A DNA stretch of 64,000 bases from Pseudomonas sp. AFG_SD02_1510_Pfu_092 (GCF_003331055.1 NZ_PUQD01000002.1:124001-188000); one strand, 5' to 3'; positions 9,215 to 18,040 are shown, numbered from the stretch's first letter. Notes: a model not told the origin generated them from the sequence alone. Numbers and translations: made by a program.

Positions 9215-9772
9215 CTCACGACCTCTAGATCAGCTTGCTTCAATGCAATTTGTGTTTTGGTAGCCAACACTTCGTCCTGCCAAGTGCGGCAATTCGCGCC
9301 CGTACTCGCTCCTGCCCGGGTCCGGCTGCAGGACCTTGGCGTCAAAGCGTGTTAGCGGTGCTTATGGTTTCGTAGGCAACAGGCCTGTACTTCAGACCAA
9401 GTCCATTTGGTGCGGAAAACGCGGAGGGGGGTCCGCCCGGTATCGCCGTTTGGCGAAACTTGACGAAGTCAGCAAAAAGGAGCGCTGGGGCTTCCTTCAA
9501 TCCTGCGACTCGCAAGCAGTGCCGAACGGAAATTGGGGGCGATTGTAGATAGGTCGCCAACCCTTGACTATGACTTATTGAGCAACAGTCTTTTACCGAA
9601 TCCGTAACAATACTGCTCAAAAATTCAACTTCGCGACAGTTTGTCGCACCCCGCTTGCTAGCCCTCAAAGCCGCATTCTGCAAGGCCTGTGGATTGATCT
9701 GGATCAAGCGGGGAGCAAATTTTCGCTCTTCTCACGGGGCGTAAAAGAGCCTATGCCGTTCGGGACTTTTGT
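9215..9772 (-). promoter_or_regulatory. Long cyoA upstream region without a convincing gene
   Basis: About 560 bases separate cyoA from dsbB. Reading frames here lack ribosome sites and family resemblance. The region holds a possible minus-strand -10 (TACAAT, complement of 9542-9547), an A/T-rich segment at 9555-9630, a hairpin just after the dsbB stop (arms GCTCTT and AAGAGC, about 9726-9752) and the ANR-like site described separately. A leader of more than 300 bases for cyoA mRNA is possible. Confidence 0.45.
9694..9707. promoter_or_regulatory. ANR/FNR-type box
   Basis: TTGATCTGGATCAA matches the TTGAT-N4-ATCAA consensus perfectly. ANR is the oxygen-sensing FNR homologue of pseudomonads. 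The site is 480 bases upstream of cyoA and downstream of dsbB, so cyo is the only obvious target. Confidence 0.6.
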
Positions 9773-10279
9773 CTAAGCCTGGCGTCGGTTGCGGTAGATA
9801 CCGAGCGGAACCAGCACGGCGGTCAGAACAAACGCCACCAGCGCCCACTGCGCCAGCGACAGGCCGAGGATCGGCGGGTACGGCGTGCTGCAGAAGCCGT
9901 CGACCTGGAACACCAGCGGCCACAGCTTGGCCAGCGGCAGATCGTCGACGATGGGCTGCAGGGTATCGATGCCGCAACTGACCATGGGGCTGGCGAGTAT
10001 ATACACATGGTTGCCGGCCGCAACGATTCCGCCGATGGCGCTGAGCACCACCAGTGCCTCGAAGAAGGTCAGGCTGCGGCGCCCGGGCATCGCTGCGGCG
10101 ATGAAGGCGAACAGGGCGATGAACAGCAGCGCGTAACGCTGCAGGATGCACAACGGGCATGGCGCCTCGCCCAGGACGATCTGCATGTACAGCGCGCCGC
10201 CGATCAGCGAGATGCAGATCAGGCCCAACAGCACCAGAAAGCGCCGTTCCCGATTCAGGCGCGAAGTTTGTTCGTTCAT
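9773..10279 (-). CDS. dsbB: Disulfide bond formation protein DsbB
   Basis: 168 residues with four transmembrane helices. The quinone-proximal CPLC motif follows helix 1 (in 'EAPCPLCILQRYALL'), and the second periplasmic loop holds two further cysteines (in 'MVSCGID' and 'DGFCSTPYPP'), matching the DsbA-interacting pair. DsbB reoxidises periplasmic DsbA and passes electrons to ubiquinone, then to terminal oxidases such as the neighbouring bo3. Preceded by a 560-base region with a possible leader peptide and hairpins. Pseudomonads often have a second DsbB-like protein (DsbH); this one has the full four-cysteine set. Confidence 0.93.
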   Translation of the reverse strand: MNEQTSRLNRERRFLVLLGLICISLIGGALYMQIVLGEAPCPLCILQRYALLFIALFAFIAAAMPGRRSLTFFEALVVLSAIGGIVAAGNHVYILASPMVSCGIDTLQPIVDDLPLAKLWPLVFQVDGFCSTPYPPILGLSLAQWALVAFVLTAVLVPLGIYRNRRQA

Positions 10280-10444
10280 TACCGGTTCCTTCGATGGATA
10301 GTGGCAGCGTGGTCCGCCTGCCTGGGCGCAAGTCTACACGCTGGGCAAGGCCTTTGAGCGTGTCGAGGCGGCGGCGTGATAGCGCTGCGCAGGGCTATCC
10401 GGTGTGGCTGAGACCGGCCGCGCCGGCGTCGGTTCAACGCCGGG

Positions 10445-10575
10445 CGGCAAAAAAGCGGCTGCCCGGGTGCCGCGCAGGGGCAAGCCCCTCGACACCCGGG
10501 AGTGAAGGATACCGTGATTAAAGGACGATTAACGATGAAAGCTGCGCTGACGCTTTCATCTCTCCTTTATATATA
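10445..10575 (-). ncRNA. Candidate attenuator-like leader or sRNA upstream of dsbB
   Basis: On the minus strand an A/T stretch (TATATATAAA) leads into AAAGGAGAG and a hairpin with 9-base arms GATGAAAGC and GCTTTCATC (10534-10560). Further on, CCCGGGTG and CACCCGGG (10493-10500 and 10462-10469) form a long hairpin around a nested AGGGGC/GCCCCT. The 3' arm can instead sit in the loop of GCGGC…GCCGC, which is followed directly by six Ts (complement of 10449-10454), a terminator. The two folds exclude each other. It ends about 170 bases before dsbB. Confidence 0.45.
10518..10559 (-). CDS. Possible 13-residue leader peptide
   Basis: ATG at 10559 with an excellent ribosome site (AAAGGAGAG, three to four bases from the start) opens MKASAQLSSLIVL followed by TAA. 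It lies within the first hairpin of the candidate leader RNA. No run of a single amino acid marks it as a classical biosynthetic attenuator. Real translation is unproven; the case rests on the strong ribosome site and the attenuator-like downstream structure. Confidence 0.35.
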   Translation of the reverse strand: MKASAQLSSLIVL

Positions 10576-10597
10576 GGCACAAAGGCGAGGTGCGACC

Positions 10598-10825
10598 CAG
10601 CCGCTGGCAAGCCAGCCCCCAGGCAACGCATGCGATCGACCGTTTCGTTCTCGATTACCCACGGGCGGGAGCAGTGCTGCGAGGGAGCTGGCTTGCCAGC
10701 GGCTGGGATGAAATTTCATGAACCTGCGCCGGCCCTTTCGCGGGTAAACCCGCTCCCACAGAGATCGCACAGGTCTCAGGCGCTGTGGGCTACCTGTGGG
10801 AGCGGGTTCACCCGCGAAAGGGCCA
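10598..10825. repeat. Two REP pairs of different type
   Basis: 10598-10700 holds the GCTGGCAAGCCAGC type in inverted orientation, and 10731-10825 the GCGGGTTTACCCGC / GCGGGTTCACCCGC type. They separate hmp from the dsbB leader. Confidence 0.85.
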
Positions 10826-10839
10826 GTGCAGGCGCTACA

Positions 10840-12018
10840 TCACTCCAGGGCCGCCGCCGGCCCGAAGAACTCGTAACGGCTCTGCTGCTCCGGCACACCC
10901 AGGCCCTTCAACTGGCGCTTGACCGTCGCCATGAAGCCCTTGGGCCCGAGGAAGTAGGCATCCACGTCACGCTCCTGCGGCAGCCACTCGGCCAGCAGGT
11001 CTTCGCTCAGCAGGCCCACGGCATCGGCAGATGCGCCACCTTCCGGCTCGGCATAGCAGTAGAAGCGCTTGAGTTGTGGATGACGCGCGGCCAGGCCGTC
11101 GATCCAGTCACGGAAGGCATGCACCGCACCGTTACGCGCGCAGTGAATGAAATGCACCTCGCGCTGGGTTTGCAGTGCCGCCTGGAGCATCGCCAGGGTC
11201 GGGGTAATGCCCACGCCACCGCTGATCAGCACCAGCGGCTTGTCGCTGGCCGCCAGGGTGAAATCGCCCGCTGGCGGGAACAGCTGCAAGGTGTCGCCCA
11301 CCGCCAGTACGTCGTGCAGGTAGTTGGAAACCTTGCCGCCCGCCTCGCGCTTGACGCTGATGCGGTATTCCTTGCCGTCGCACAGTGCCGACAGGGAGTA
11401 ATTGCGACGCTGCTCGGCACCGTCGATGTCCAGCTTCAGGCCGATGTACTGGCCCGGTTCGGCCTTGAGGACCGGCTTGCCATCCACCGGGGCAAAGTAG
11501 AACGAAACGATCTCGCTGCTTTCCTGCTCGCGGCGTACCAGGCGGAATTCGCGGGTACCACGCCAGCCGCCTGCGGCTTCTTCTTTCTGCTTGTAGAGGT
11601 TTTCTTCAGCGCCGATCAGGATATCGGCCAGCTGACCATACGCCGCGCCCCAGGCATCGATCACTGCAGGGGTGGCGATTTCCTTGCCCAGCACTTCTTC
11701 GATGGCACGCAGCAGGCAGCTGCCGACGATCGGGTAGTGCTCCGGCAGAATCTGCAAGGCAACATGCTTGTTGATGATCTGTCCGACCAGGCCGCCAAGC
11801 TGCTCCAGCTGGTCGATGTGGCGGGCATACATCAGCACCCCGTTGGCCAAGGCGCGCGGCTGGTCGCCGCTGGCCTGGTGGGCCTGGTTGAACAGCGGGC
11901 GCACTTGCGGGTATTCGCTGAGCATCATCTTGTAGAAGTGCGTGGTCAGCGCTTCGCCGCCGCTTTCCAGCAGGGGCACAGTGGCCTTGATGATTGCACG
12001 TTGTTCGGCATTGAGCAT
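10840..12018 (-). CDS. hmp: Flavohemoprotein Hmp (nitric oxide dioxygenase)
   Basis: 392 residues in three domains: globin (1-140) with proximal heme ligand His85 (in 'NKHVALQILPEHY'), FAD-binding ferredoxin-reductase domain (about 150-260, 'RRNYSLS' FAD motif) and NAD-binding domain ('LISGGVGITPTLAML' and the C-terminal 'FFGP'). The enzyme converts NO and oxygen to nitrate with NAD(P)H. It is transcribed divergently from norR across a 154-base region with a sigma-54-like promoter and two NorR-like sites, so induction by NO through NorR is likely. Confidence 0.96.
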   Translation of the reverse strand: MLNAEQRAIIKATVPLLESGGEALTTHFYKMMLSEYPQVRPLFNQAHQASGDQPRALANGVLMYARHIDQLEQLGGLVGQIINKHVALQILPEHYPIVGSCLLRAIEEVLGKEIATPAVIDAWGAAYGQLADILIGAEENLYKQKEEAAGGWRGTREFRLVRREQESSEIVSFYFAPVDGKPVLKAEPGQYIGLKLDIDGAEQRRNYSLSALCDGKEYRISVKREAGGKVSNYLHDVLAVGDTLQLFPPAGDFTLAASDKPLVLISGGVGITPTLAMLQAALQTQREVHFIHCARNGAVHAFRDWIDGLAARHPQLKRFYCYAEPEGGASADAVGLLSEDLLAEWLPQERDVDAYFLGPKGFMATVKRQLKGLGVPEQQSRYEFFGPAAALE

Positions 12019-12064
12019 TGCAACAACTCCTGAGCCTGTGGCTTCGAATGACTGCCCTGGCTAT

Positions 12065-12081
12065 TACAGCAATCGTGCCAA
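12065..12081 (-). promoter_or_regulatory. Sigma-54-type promoter for hmp
   Basis: The minus strand reads TTGGCACGATTGCTGTA: the -24 half (YTGGCACG) is perfect, the -12 half imperfect (CTGTA against TTGCA/T). It is 47 bases upstream of the hmp start, and the adjacent regulator NorR is a sigma-54 activator. Confidence 0.55.
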
Positions 12082-12121
12082 CTTTTATCCCCAGCAAATC
12101 CGGGGGCTTGACCCCGGTCAT

Positions 12122-12158
12122 GTCAAAACGACCCACCCCGGCGTATAGTCATATCGAC
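12122..12158. promoter_or_regulatory. Paired NorR-like binding sites
   Basis: GTCAAAACGAC (12122-12132) and GTCATATCGAC (12148-12158) share the pattern GTCA-N3-CGAC and fit the GT-N7-AC NorR core. They are 26 bases apart, upstream of the hmp sigma-54-like promoter and immediately before norR, which would suit both activation of hmp and autoregulation. Confidence 0.6.
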
Positions 12159-12172
12159 CTATCGGAGTCCAT

Positions 12173-13726
12173 ATGACCACAACACCGCTGCTCACCACCC
12201 TGCTGCCCCTGGTCAGCGACCTCTCCCGCGACCTGCCCGATCAGGAACGCTACCGCCGCTTGCTGCAGGCCATGCGAGGGCTGCTGCCCTGCGATGCCGC
12301 CGCGCTGCTGCGCCTGGACGGCGAGTGGCTGGTGCCGCTGGCGGTGGATGGCCTGAGCCCCGACACCCTCGGCCGGCGCTTCCGGGTCAGCGAACATCCA
12401 CGCTTCCAGATCCTGCTCAGCAGCCCGGAACCGACCCGCTTCGCCAGCGATTCCGGGCTACCCGACCCTTACGACGGCCTGGTCAATGCCGCCGATGTCA
12501 ACCTGGAAGTGCACGACTGCATGGGTTGCCCGTTGATGGTCGATGAACGCCCCTGGGGCCTGGTCACCCTCGATGCGCTCACCCCCGGGCAGTTCCAGAG
12601 CCTGGAGCTGGGCGCCCTGCAGGCCTTCGCCAGCCTGGCGGCCGCCACCGTCACCGTGGCCGAACGCATCGAGCACCTGGCCCTGCGCGCCGAAGACGAA
12701 CACCGTCGCGCGGAAATCTACCGCCAGGCCAGCGGCCAGGATAAAGAGCTGATTGGCCAAAGCCCGGCGCACAAGCGCCTGGTGGAGGAAATCCGCCTGG
12801 TCGGCGGCAGCGACCTGACCGTGCTGATCACCGGCGAGACTGGCGTCGGCAAGGAACTGGTAGCCCAGGCCCTGCACCAGGCCAGCAACCGCGCCGACAA
12901 ACCGCTGGTCAGCCTCAACTGTGCCGCGCTGCCCGACACCCTGGTCGAAAGCGAGCTGTTCGGCCATGTGCGCGGGGCCTTCACCGGCGCCCATGGCGAG
13001 CGCCGCGGCAAGTTCGAGCTGGCCAATGGCGGCACGCTGTTCCTCGATGAGGTCGGTGAACTGCCGCTGACGGTGCAGGCCAAGCTGCTGCGGGTGCTGC
13101 AGAGCGGCCAGTTGCAGCGCCTGGGCTCGGACCGCGAGCACCGGGTGGATGTGCGCCTGATTGCCGCGACCAACCGCGACCTGGCGGCAGAAGTGCGCGC
13201 GGGCAACTTCCGCGCCGACTTCTATCACCGCCTCAGCGTGTACCCGCTGCACGTACCGCCGCTGCGCGAACGTGGGCGTGATGTGCTGCTATTGGCGGGC
13301 TACTTCCTCGAACAGAACCGTTCGCGCCTCGGCCTGAACAGCCTGCGCCTGAGCAGCGAAGCGCAGAACGCCCTACTGGCCTACGACTGGCCAGGCAACG
13401 TGCGTGAACTGGAACACCTGATCGGCCGCTCGGCGCTCAAGGCGCTGGGCCAGCACCCCAACCGGCCACGCATCCTTACCCTGGAAGCCATCGACCTCGA
13501 CCTGCGGGTAACGGCAGCGCCCGGCGCCCCGGCCTCCCCTGCCGTGCCCGTGCCGGTGGCGCCGATGCCCGAGGGCGGCCTGCGCGAAGCCGTCGACGTC
13601 TACCAGCGCCAGGTGATCGAAGCTTGCCTGCAACGCCACCAGGATAATTGGGCAGCCGCGGCCCGGGAGCTGGGGCTGGACCGCGCCAACCTCAGCCGCC
13701 TGGCCCGTCGGCTGGGGCTGCGCTGA
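12173..13726 (+). CDS. norR: Nitric oxide-responsive sigma-54 activator NorR
   Basis: 517 residues. An N-terminal GAF domain (about 20-170) contains the 'HDCMGCP' segment and acidic residues around 98-101 expected for the NO-sensing mononuclear iron centre. The AAA+ domain has Walker A GETGVGKE (221-228), the sigma-54-contacting GAFTGA loop (268-273) and Walker B 'GTLFLDEVGEL'. The C-terminal Fis-type helix-turn-helix is 'AAARELGLDRANLSRLARRLG'. ATG preceded by GGAG. Divergent from hmp, its likely target. Confidence 0.94.
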   Translation: MTTTPLLTTLLPLVSDLSRDLPDQERYRRLLQAMRGLLPCDAAALLRLDGEWLVPLAVDGLSPDTLGRRFRVSEHPRFQILLSSPEPTRFASDSGLPDPYDGLVNAADVNLEVHDCMGCPLMVDERPWGLVTLDALTPGQFQSLELGALQAFASLAAATVTVAERIEHLALRAEDEHRRAEIYRQASGQDKELIGQSPAHKRLVEEIRLVGGSDLTVLITGETGVGKELVAQALHQASNRADKPLVSLNCAALPDTLVESELFGHVRGAFTGAHGERRGKFELANGGTLFLDEVGELPLTVQAKLLRVLQSGQLQRLGSDREHRVDVRLIAATNRDLAAEVRAGNFRADFYHRLSVYPLHVPPLRERGRDVLLLAGYFLEQNRSRLGLNSLRLSSEAQNALLAYDWPGNVRELEHLIGRSALKALGQHPNRPRILTLEAIDLDLRVTAAPGAPASPAVPVPVAPMPEGGLREAVDVYQRQVIEACLQRHQDNWAAAARELGLDRANLSRLARRLGLR

Positions 13727-13741
13727 TTGAAACCAGTGTGG

Positions 13742-13835
13742 TACCTGTGGGAGCGGCTTTAGCCGCGAAGAATCCAACGCGGTGCATGGCACCGGCTGCG
13801 CCGGTGTTCGCGGCTAAAGCCGCTCCCACAGGGGC
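13742..13835. repeat. REP pair, GCGGCTTTAGCCGC type
   Basis: Inverted units cctgtgggagcggctttagc… and its complement flank a GCACCGGC/GCCGGTG hairpin, between norR and cheV. Confidence 0.9.
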
Positions 13836-13907
13836 GGTGCAAAATGACTAAAGCCAAGCCCGAACAGGCCGATAACCGGTTATCCCCTGTTCCCCACGAA
13901 GGTCACC

Positions 13908-14807
13908 ATGGCCACGCAAAATGCCCGCGCGGACTCGCTGTCGCTGCTGCTGTTCACCCTGCGCAGCGGCAAGTTGATGGCAATCAACCTGCTCAAGGTC
14001 AGCGAGATCATCCCCTGCCCGCCGCTGACCAAGCTGCCCGAGTCGCACCCCCATGTGAAAGGCGTGGCGACCCTGCGTGGCAACTCGCTGTCGGTCATCG
14101 ACCTGTCCCGTGCCATCGGCGAACGGCCGCTGGCCGACCCGGACGGCGGCTGCCTGATCGTCACCGAGATCAGCCGCTCACGCCAGGGCCTGCATGTGCA
14201 GGCGGTCAGCCGCATCGTGCACTGCCTGAGCACCGACATCAAACCGCCGCCCTACGCCTCGGGCAGCCGCTCGTTCATCACCGGCGTGACCCGGGTCGAC
14301 AACACCCTGGTGCAAGTGCTGGACATCGAAAAAGTCATCCATGCCATCGCACCGCCGTTGCCCGAACCGCCTCAGCGCAGCGTGAGCGAGGAAGACGCGA
14401 GCCTGCTGGCCGCCGCCAACATCCTGGTGGTGGACGACAGCCAGGTAGCCCTGCAGCAGTCGGTGCACACCCTGCGCAACCTTGGCGTCGAATGCCACAC
14501 CGCGCGCAGCGCCAAGGACGCCATCAACGTGTTGCTGGAGCTGCAAGGCACCGCGCAGGAAATCAACGTGATCGTCTCCGACATCGAAATGAGCGAAATG
14601 GACGGCTACGCCTTCACCCGCACGCTGCGCGAAACCCCGGACTTCAAGCACCTGTACGTGCTGCTGCACACCTCGCTGGACAGCGCCATGAGCAGCGAGA
14701 AGGCACGCCAGGCCGGGGCCAATGCCATCCTCACCAAGTTCTCCTCGCCGGAACTGACCGATTGCCTGGTGGTGGCAGCGCGTACCGTGGTATTCGCCGA
14801 ACCCTGA
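13908..14807 (+). CDS. cheV: Chemotaxis coupling protein CheV
   Basis: 299 residues. The CheW-like coupling domain covers about 10-150 ('VKGVATLRGNSLSVIDL') and the receiver domain about 170-298, with acidic pocket 'VVDDSQ' (Asp176, Asp177), phosphoacceptor Asp225 in 'VIVSDIEM' and a C-terminal Lys in 'AILTKFSSP'. CheV links chemoreceptors to CheA and is tuned by phosphorylation. The gene stands alone, far from any other che cluster in the window, as is common for pseudomonads. Start ATG follows AAGGT. Confidence 0.92.
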   Translation: MATQNARADSLSLLLFTLRSGKLMAINLLKVSEIIPCPPLTKLPESHPHVKGVATLRGNSLSVIDLSRAIGERPLADPDGGCLIVTEISRSRQGLHVQAVSRIVHCLSTDIKPPPYASGSRSFITGVTRVDNTLVQVLDIEKVIHAIAPPLPEPPQRSVSEEDASLLAAANILVVDDSQVALQQSVHTLRNLGVECHTARSAKDAINVLLELQGTAQEINVIVSDIEMSEMDGYAFTRTLRETPDFKHLYVLLHTSLDSAMSSEKARQAGANAILTKFSSPELTDCLVVAARTVVFAEP

Positions 14808-14892
14808 TATATTCGGCGACACTCCCCGGCTTGCCGCCGGGGTCGAGTCGGGCATAATTCGCGCCCTCGCAAGCCACTTGCCGGAATCGCGT

Positions 14893-15204
14893 ATGAAGTT
14901 TCTCAGCTCCCTTCTGATCAGCTGCGCCCTCGTCAGCGGTGTAGCCCAGGCCTCCAGCAGCCAGGCCTGGAACGAGCAGCGCCAGCAGATGCTCAAGGCC
15001 TGCCTGGCCGCCAGCCAGTTCAAAGACCCCCACGCCCGCAGCAAGCCCGCCGAGTTCGATGACCAGGTCGGCATGAGCGCCTTGCTGATCGAAGGCGTCT
15101 ACCCGCAAAAGCACATGCAGCAGCGCAGTGGCACCAAGTTGTGCCTGTACGACCGCCGGCAGCAGCGGGCCTTCGTCAGCGAATGGAACCCGGAGGCCAA
15201 GTGA
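14893..15204 (+). CDS. Small secreted protein of unknown function
   Basis: 103 residues. The ATG at 14893 gives a clear signal peptide (MKFLSSLLISCALVSGVAQA, probable cleavage after residue 20), which favours it over an upstream in-frame start at 14878. The mature protein is about 83 residues with two cysteines (Cys37, Cys84) that could form a disulfide in the periplasm. I do not recognise the family. Its stop overlaps the start of the next gene (GTGA), with which it likely forms an operon. Confidence 0.75.
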   Translation: MKFLSSLLISCALVSGVAQASSSQAWNEQRQQMLKACLAASQFKDPHARSKPAEFDDQVGMSALLIEGVYPQKHMQQRSGTKLCLYDRRQQRAFVSEWNPEAK

Positions 15205-15935
15205 GCGGCAGCTTGCGTTTCGGCTGTACGGGCTGCGGCAAGTGCTGCACCGGCCACCACGTACCGTTGACCCTGGCCGAAACACGCCAATGGGCAGACG
15301 ACGGCGGCCAGGTGGTGGTGCTGATCGAAGCCTTCGTGACCGATGGCCCGGGCATGCCGGCAGACCAGCGCGAACATGTGTTGCGTCGCTCGTATCCAGT
15401 GCCCTGCGGCAGCGGCGAGGTACGGGTGTCGGTGACGTTTGCCGCGTTCAACCCCGGGCGCTGTCGCAACCTCGACGACAACGACCTGTGCACCATCTAT
15501 GACCAGCGCCCGCTGGTCTGCCGCATCTACCCGGTGGAAATCAACCCGCATATCCCGCTGCGCCCGGGCAACAAAGACTGCCCGCCGCAAGCCTGGCAGC
15601 AGGGGCCGGAGCTGATTCACGGCACGCAACTGGTCGATGCCGGGCTGCAGGCGCTGGTACACGCCTCGCGCCAGGCCGACCGCGACGACATCGCCGCCAA
15701 GGTGGCGGTGTGCCAGGCGCTGGGCATGACTACCAGCGCGCTCAAGGGCAATGGCTTTACCGCCTACCTGCCGAATATGGAAGCGTTCGCGGCAGCCCTG
15801 GCCCAGGTGCCGGGCGACAACGGCGCCGCGTGGGCGCTGCATGTGGAGGATGAAGCACTGGCAGCGAGCTTGCACGACCATGGGCTGCTCACTACCCGCG
15901 AGCCTCCGGTTTATTACGCTTTCATCGGCTTCTGA
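15201..15935 (+). CDS. YkgJ-family cysteine cluster protein (long form)
   Basis: 244 residues starting from GTG at 15201, chosen because GGAGG lies five bases upstream and the start overlaps the preceding stop. The N-terminus has the metal-binding cluster 'CTGCGKCC' (Cys9, Cys12, Cys15, Cys16), followed by 'GRCRNLDDNDLCTIYDQRPLVCRIYPVEI', the rest of the YkgJ/Fli-like CxxxY…RPxxCR signature. The C-terminal 100 residues are specific to this longer type. A metal or Fe-S cluster is likely; the function is unknown. Confidence 0.85.
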   Translation: MSGSLRFGCTGCGKCCTGHHVPLTLAETRQWADDGGQVVVLIEAFVTDGPGMPADQREHVLRRSYPVPCGSGEVRVSVTFAAFNPGRCRNLDDNDLCTIYDQRPLVCRIYPVEINPHIPLRPGNKDCPPQAWQQGPELIHGTQLVDAGLQALVHASRQADRDDIAAKVAVCQALGMTTSALKGNGFTAYLPNMEAFAAALAQVPGDNGAAWALHVEDEALAASLHDHGLLTTREPPVYYAFIGF

Positions 15936-16116
15936 CTTTTCGTGGGTGCAGCCGCTCTAGGCTGCGCCTCTGCGGCGAAAGTCCCATTGCCCTGGTCAAT
16001 GACCATTACTTTTTACGCAACAGTGCTTATCGCGCTTCGCTCTGTTTCAAGTGCATTGAAAGGACTAACTTTACCCCGTCCTCACTCACACTTGCAGCGC
16101 AAGAAGGTAGTTACAA

Positions 16117-16341
16117 ATGTCCAACAGTATGGGTATTGCCAGCGTCTTCGTCCTGTCTTCCCTGTTGTTGTCGCCACTGGTCATGGCCGAAGAATCCCCG
16201 GCTTTCGTCACCCGTAATGCCGAGTTCGCCGCCGTCCACCAGGAGGCCCGCGAAACCGTGGCCGCACAGCGGACCGAAACCGTAAAAGACGCCAACCAGA
16301 CAGCGTCCAAGGTTTCTGCCGATGTTAACGCCGACAGCTGA
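16117..16341 (+). CDS. Small secreted hypothetical protein
   Basis: 74 residues: signal peptide 1-24 (…LLLSPLVMA) then a 50-residue, Ala/Thr/Glu-rich and probably helical mature part without cysteines. AAGGTAG precedes the ATG and a strong terminator follows 77 bases after the stop, so it is a plausible single-gene transcription unit. No family recognised. Confidence 0.65.
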   Translation: MSNSMGIASVFVLSSLLLSPLVMAEESPAFVTRNAEFAAVHQEARETVAAQRTETVKDANQTASKVSADVNADS

Positions 16342-16417
16342 TCAAGCGCTGTCACTGCTGCCGTTTTCCCTTGGCTACGCCATGGGCACCGCCGGTGCCG
16401 ATATGTTAGCCTTTTCA

Positions 16418-16444
16418 AGCCGCTGCCGATCAGCGGCTTTTTTT
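16418..16444 (+). terminator. Rho-independent terminator
   Basis: AGCCGCTG-CCGAT-CAGCGGCT followed by seven Ts, serving the small secreted protein gene. Confidence 0.9.
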
Positions 16445-16546
16445 ATGTGCTTTAACTATCAGCCCCGCTGTAACGTCCCTCTATAAAAAAGACGCACATT
16501 CAAAAATAACAACTGCCCCACCGTCAGACCAAAGGAGCTAGAACCG

Positions 16547-17881
16547 GTGCCTTCTGCGTTTCGTTTTACCCCGCTGTTCATTGCGTTGACTGCAACGATC
16601 CCTGCCGCCGCCCAGGCCGATGAAGACAAGGCTGATGGCTTCATCGAAGGCTCGTCCTTCAACCTGCATTTTCGTAATGCCTATTTCAACCGCGATAACC
16701 TCAACGCCGGCGTGCGCGACACCCGCGAGTGGGGCCAGGGCGCGGTCGCGCGCTTCGAATCGGGTTATACCCCCGGGGTGGTCGGCTTTGGCCTGGACGC
16801 CCATGCCATGCTCGGCCTGAAGCTCGATGGCGGTGGTGGCCATGCCGGCACCAGCATCCTGCCGCAGCACATCAAGGACGATGGCGAACTGGGCGCTGCC
16901 CCGCATTCGTTCTCCACCGCCGGTGCCGCGGTCAAGCTCAAGGCGTTCGACACCGAGCTGAAAGCCGGTGACCTGTTCCTGACCAACCCGGTGATCGCCG
17001 GTGGCGAAAGCCGCATGCTGCCGCAGACCTTCCGCGGCGTGAGCCTGACCAACAGCAGCATCGACGGCCTGCTGCTCGAAGCCGGCCAGGTCAGCTTCAC
17101 CAAGCCGTACAACCAGAGCGGTCACCGCCGCATCGACACCTACTACGGCTCGCTGGACGAGCACGACAAGAGCGAGCACCTGAACTGGGCCGGCGCGTCG
17201 TGGAGCGGTACGCCGAACATCACCGCCAACCTGTATGCGGCCGAGCTGAAGGATATCTGGAACCAGTACTACGCCGACTTCGATTACACCTACGTGGTCA
17301 ATGACCTGGTCAGCCTCAACCCGGGCGTGCACTTCTATCACACCCAGGACACCGGCCAGGCCCTGCTGGGCAAGATCGACAACAATACCTACAGCGTGCA
17401 TTTCACGGTCAACGCCGGGTTCCACAGCGTTACCGCCGCGTACCAGCGGGTCAATGGCAACACGCCGTTCGATTACATCAACCTGGGCGACAGCATCTAC
17501 CTGGACAACTCGCGCATGTACTCGGACTTCAACGCGCCGAACGAGCGCTCATGGAAGCTGCAGTACGGCTATGACTTCGCCGGTATGGGTATCGCTGGCC
17601 TGAGCACGGTGCTGTCGTATTCGCGGGGTGAAGCGGACCTGACCAAAGCCAGCCAGGACACCAGCCACTACGACTACTACCGCGCCGATGGCAAGAACGC
17701 CATGCACTGGGAACGCGACCTGGATGTGAAATACGTATTCCAGCAAGGCGACCTCAAGGACCTGTCGGTGCTGGTGCGCTATGCCAGCCACCGTGGCAGC
17801 CAGGGCTATGCCTCGATCGACAGCAACAGCGATAACGACGAACTGCGGGTGATCGTCGATTACCCACTGAACGTGTTCTGA
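16547..17881 (+). CDS. OprD-family outer membrane porin
   Basis: 444 residues from a GTG start with AAAGGAG upstream. Signal peptide to about residue 24 (…PAAAQA), then the family opening '[21 protein letters not shown]' and the hallmark internal '[30 protein letters not shown]' and '[22 protein letters not shown]' segments. OprD-type porins form 18-strand monomeric channels for basic amino acids, carboxylates or aromatic acids. The protein ends in Phe, as usual for outer-membrane barrels. The substrate is not predictable; no transporter or catabolic gene is adjacent. Confidence 0.92.
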   Translation: MPSAFRFTPLFIALTATIPAAAQADEDKADGFIEGSSFNLHFRNAYFNRDNLNAGVRDTREWGQGAVARFESGYTPGVVGFGLDAHAMLGLKLDGGGGHAGTSILPQHIKDDGELGAAPHSFSTAGAAVKLKAFDTELKAGDLFLTNPVIAGGESRMLPQTFRGVSLTNSSIDGLLLEAGQVSFTKPYNQSGHRRIDTYYGSLDEHDKSEHLNWAGASWSGTPNITANLYAAELKDIWNQYYADFDYTYVVNDLVSLNPGVHFYHTQDTGQALLGKIDNNTYSVHFTVNAGFHSVTAAYQRVNGNTPFDYINLGDSIYLDNSRMYSDFNAPNERSWKLQYGYDFAGMGIAGLSTVLSYSRGEADLTKASQDTSHYDYYRADGKNAMHWERDLDVKYVFQQGDLKDLSVLVRYASHRGSQGYASIDSNSDNDELRVIVDYPLNVF

Positions 17882-17910
17882 TTCTGGTTTCCATGCAGCA
17901 CACCTGACCC

Positions 17911-17998
17911 CTGTGGGAGCGGGCGAGCCCGCGAACACCGGCGAAGCCGGTGCCAGACACCGCGTTGGCTTCTTCGCGGGTGAACCCGCTCCCACAGG
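17911..17998. repeat. REP pair with central GGCGAAGCC hairpin
   Basis: ctgtgggagcgggcgagccc… and a complementary copy flank CACCGGCGAAGCCGGTG, between the porin and diguanylate cyclase genes. Confidence 0.9.
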
Positions 17999-18040
17999 CT
18001 CGCATCAGCCCAAGTCGAAAACTCGCCATACCGCGATTCC

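Noticed and set aside
9342..9707. 121-codon minus frame upstream of cyoA
   Set aside because: No ribosome site, no family features and atypical composition; considered leader or intergenic.
10630..12033. Frame antisense to hmp that begins in REP sequence
   Set aside because: The minus strand encodes full-length Hmp; the plus frame reads a REP as protein.
15942..16217. 91-codon frame overlapping the small secreted protein
   Set aside because: No signal peptide or motif; the frame at 16117 has a ribosome site, signal peptide and terminator.
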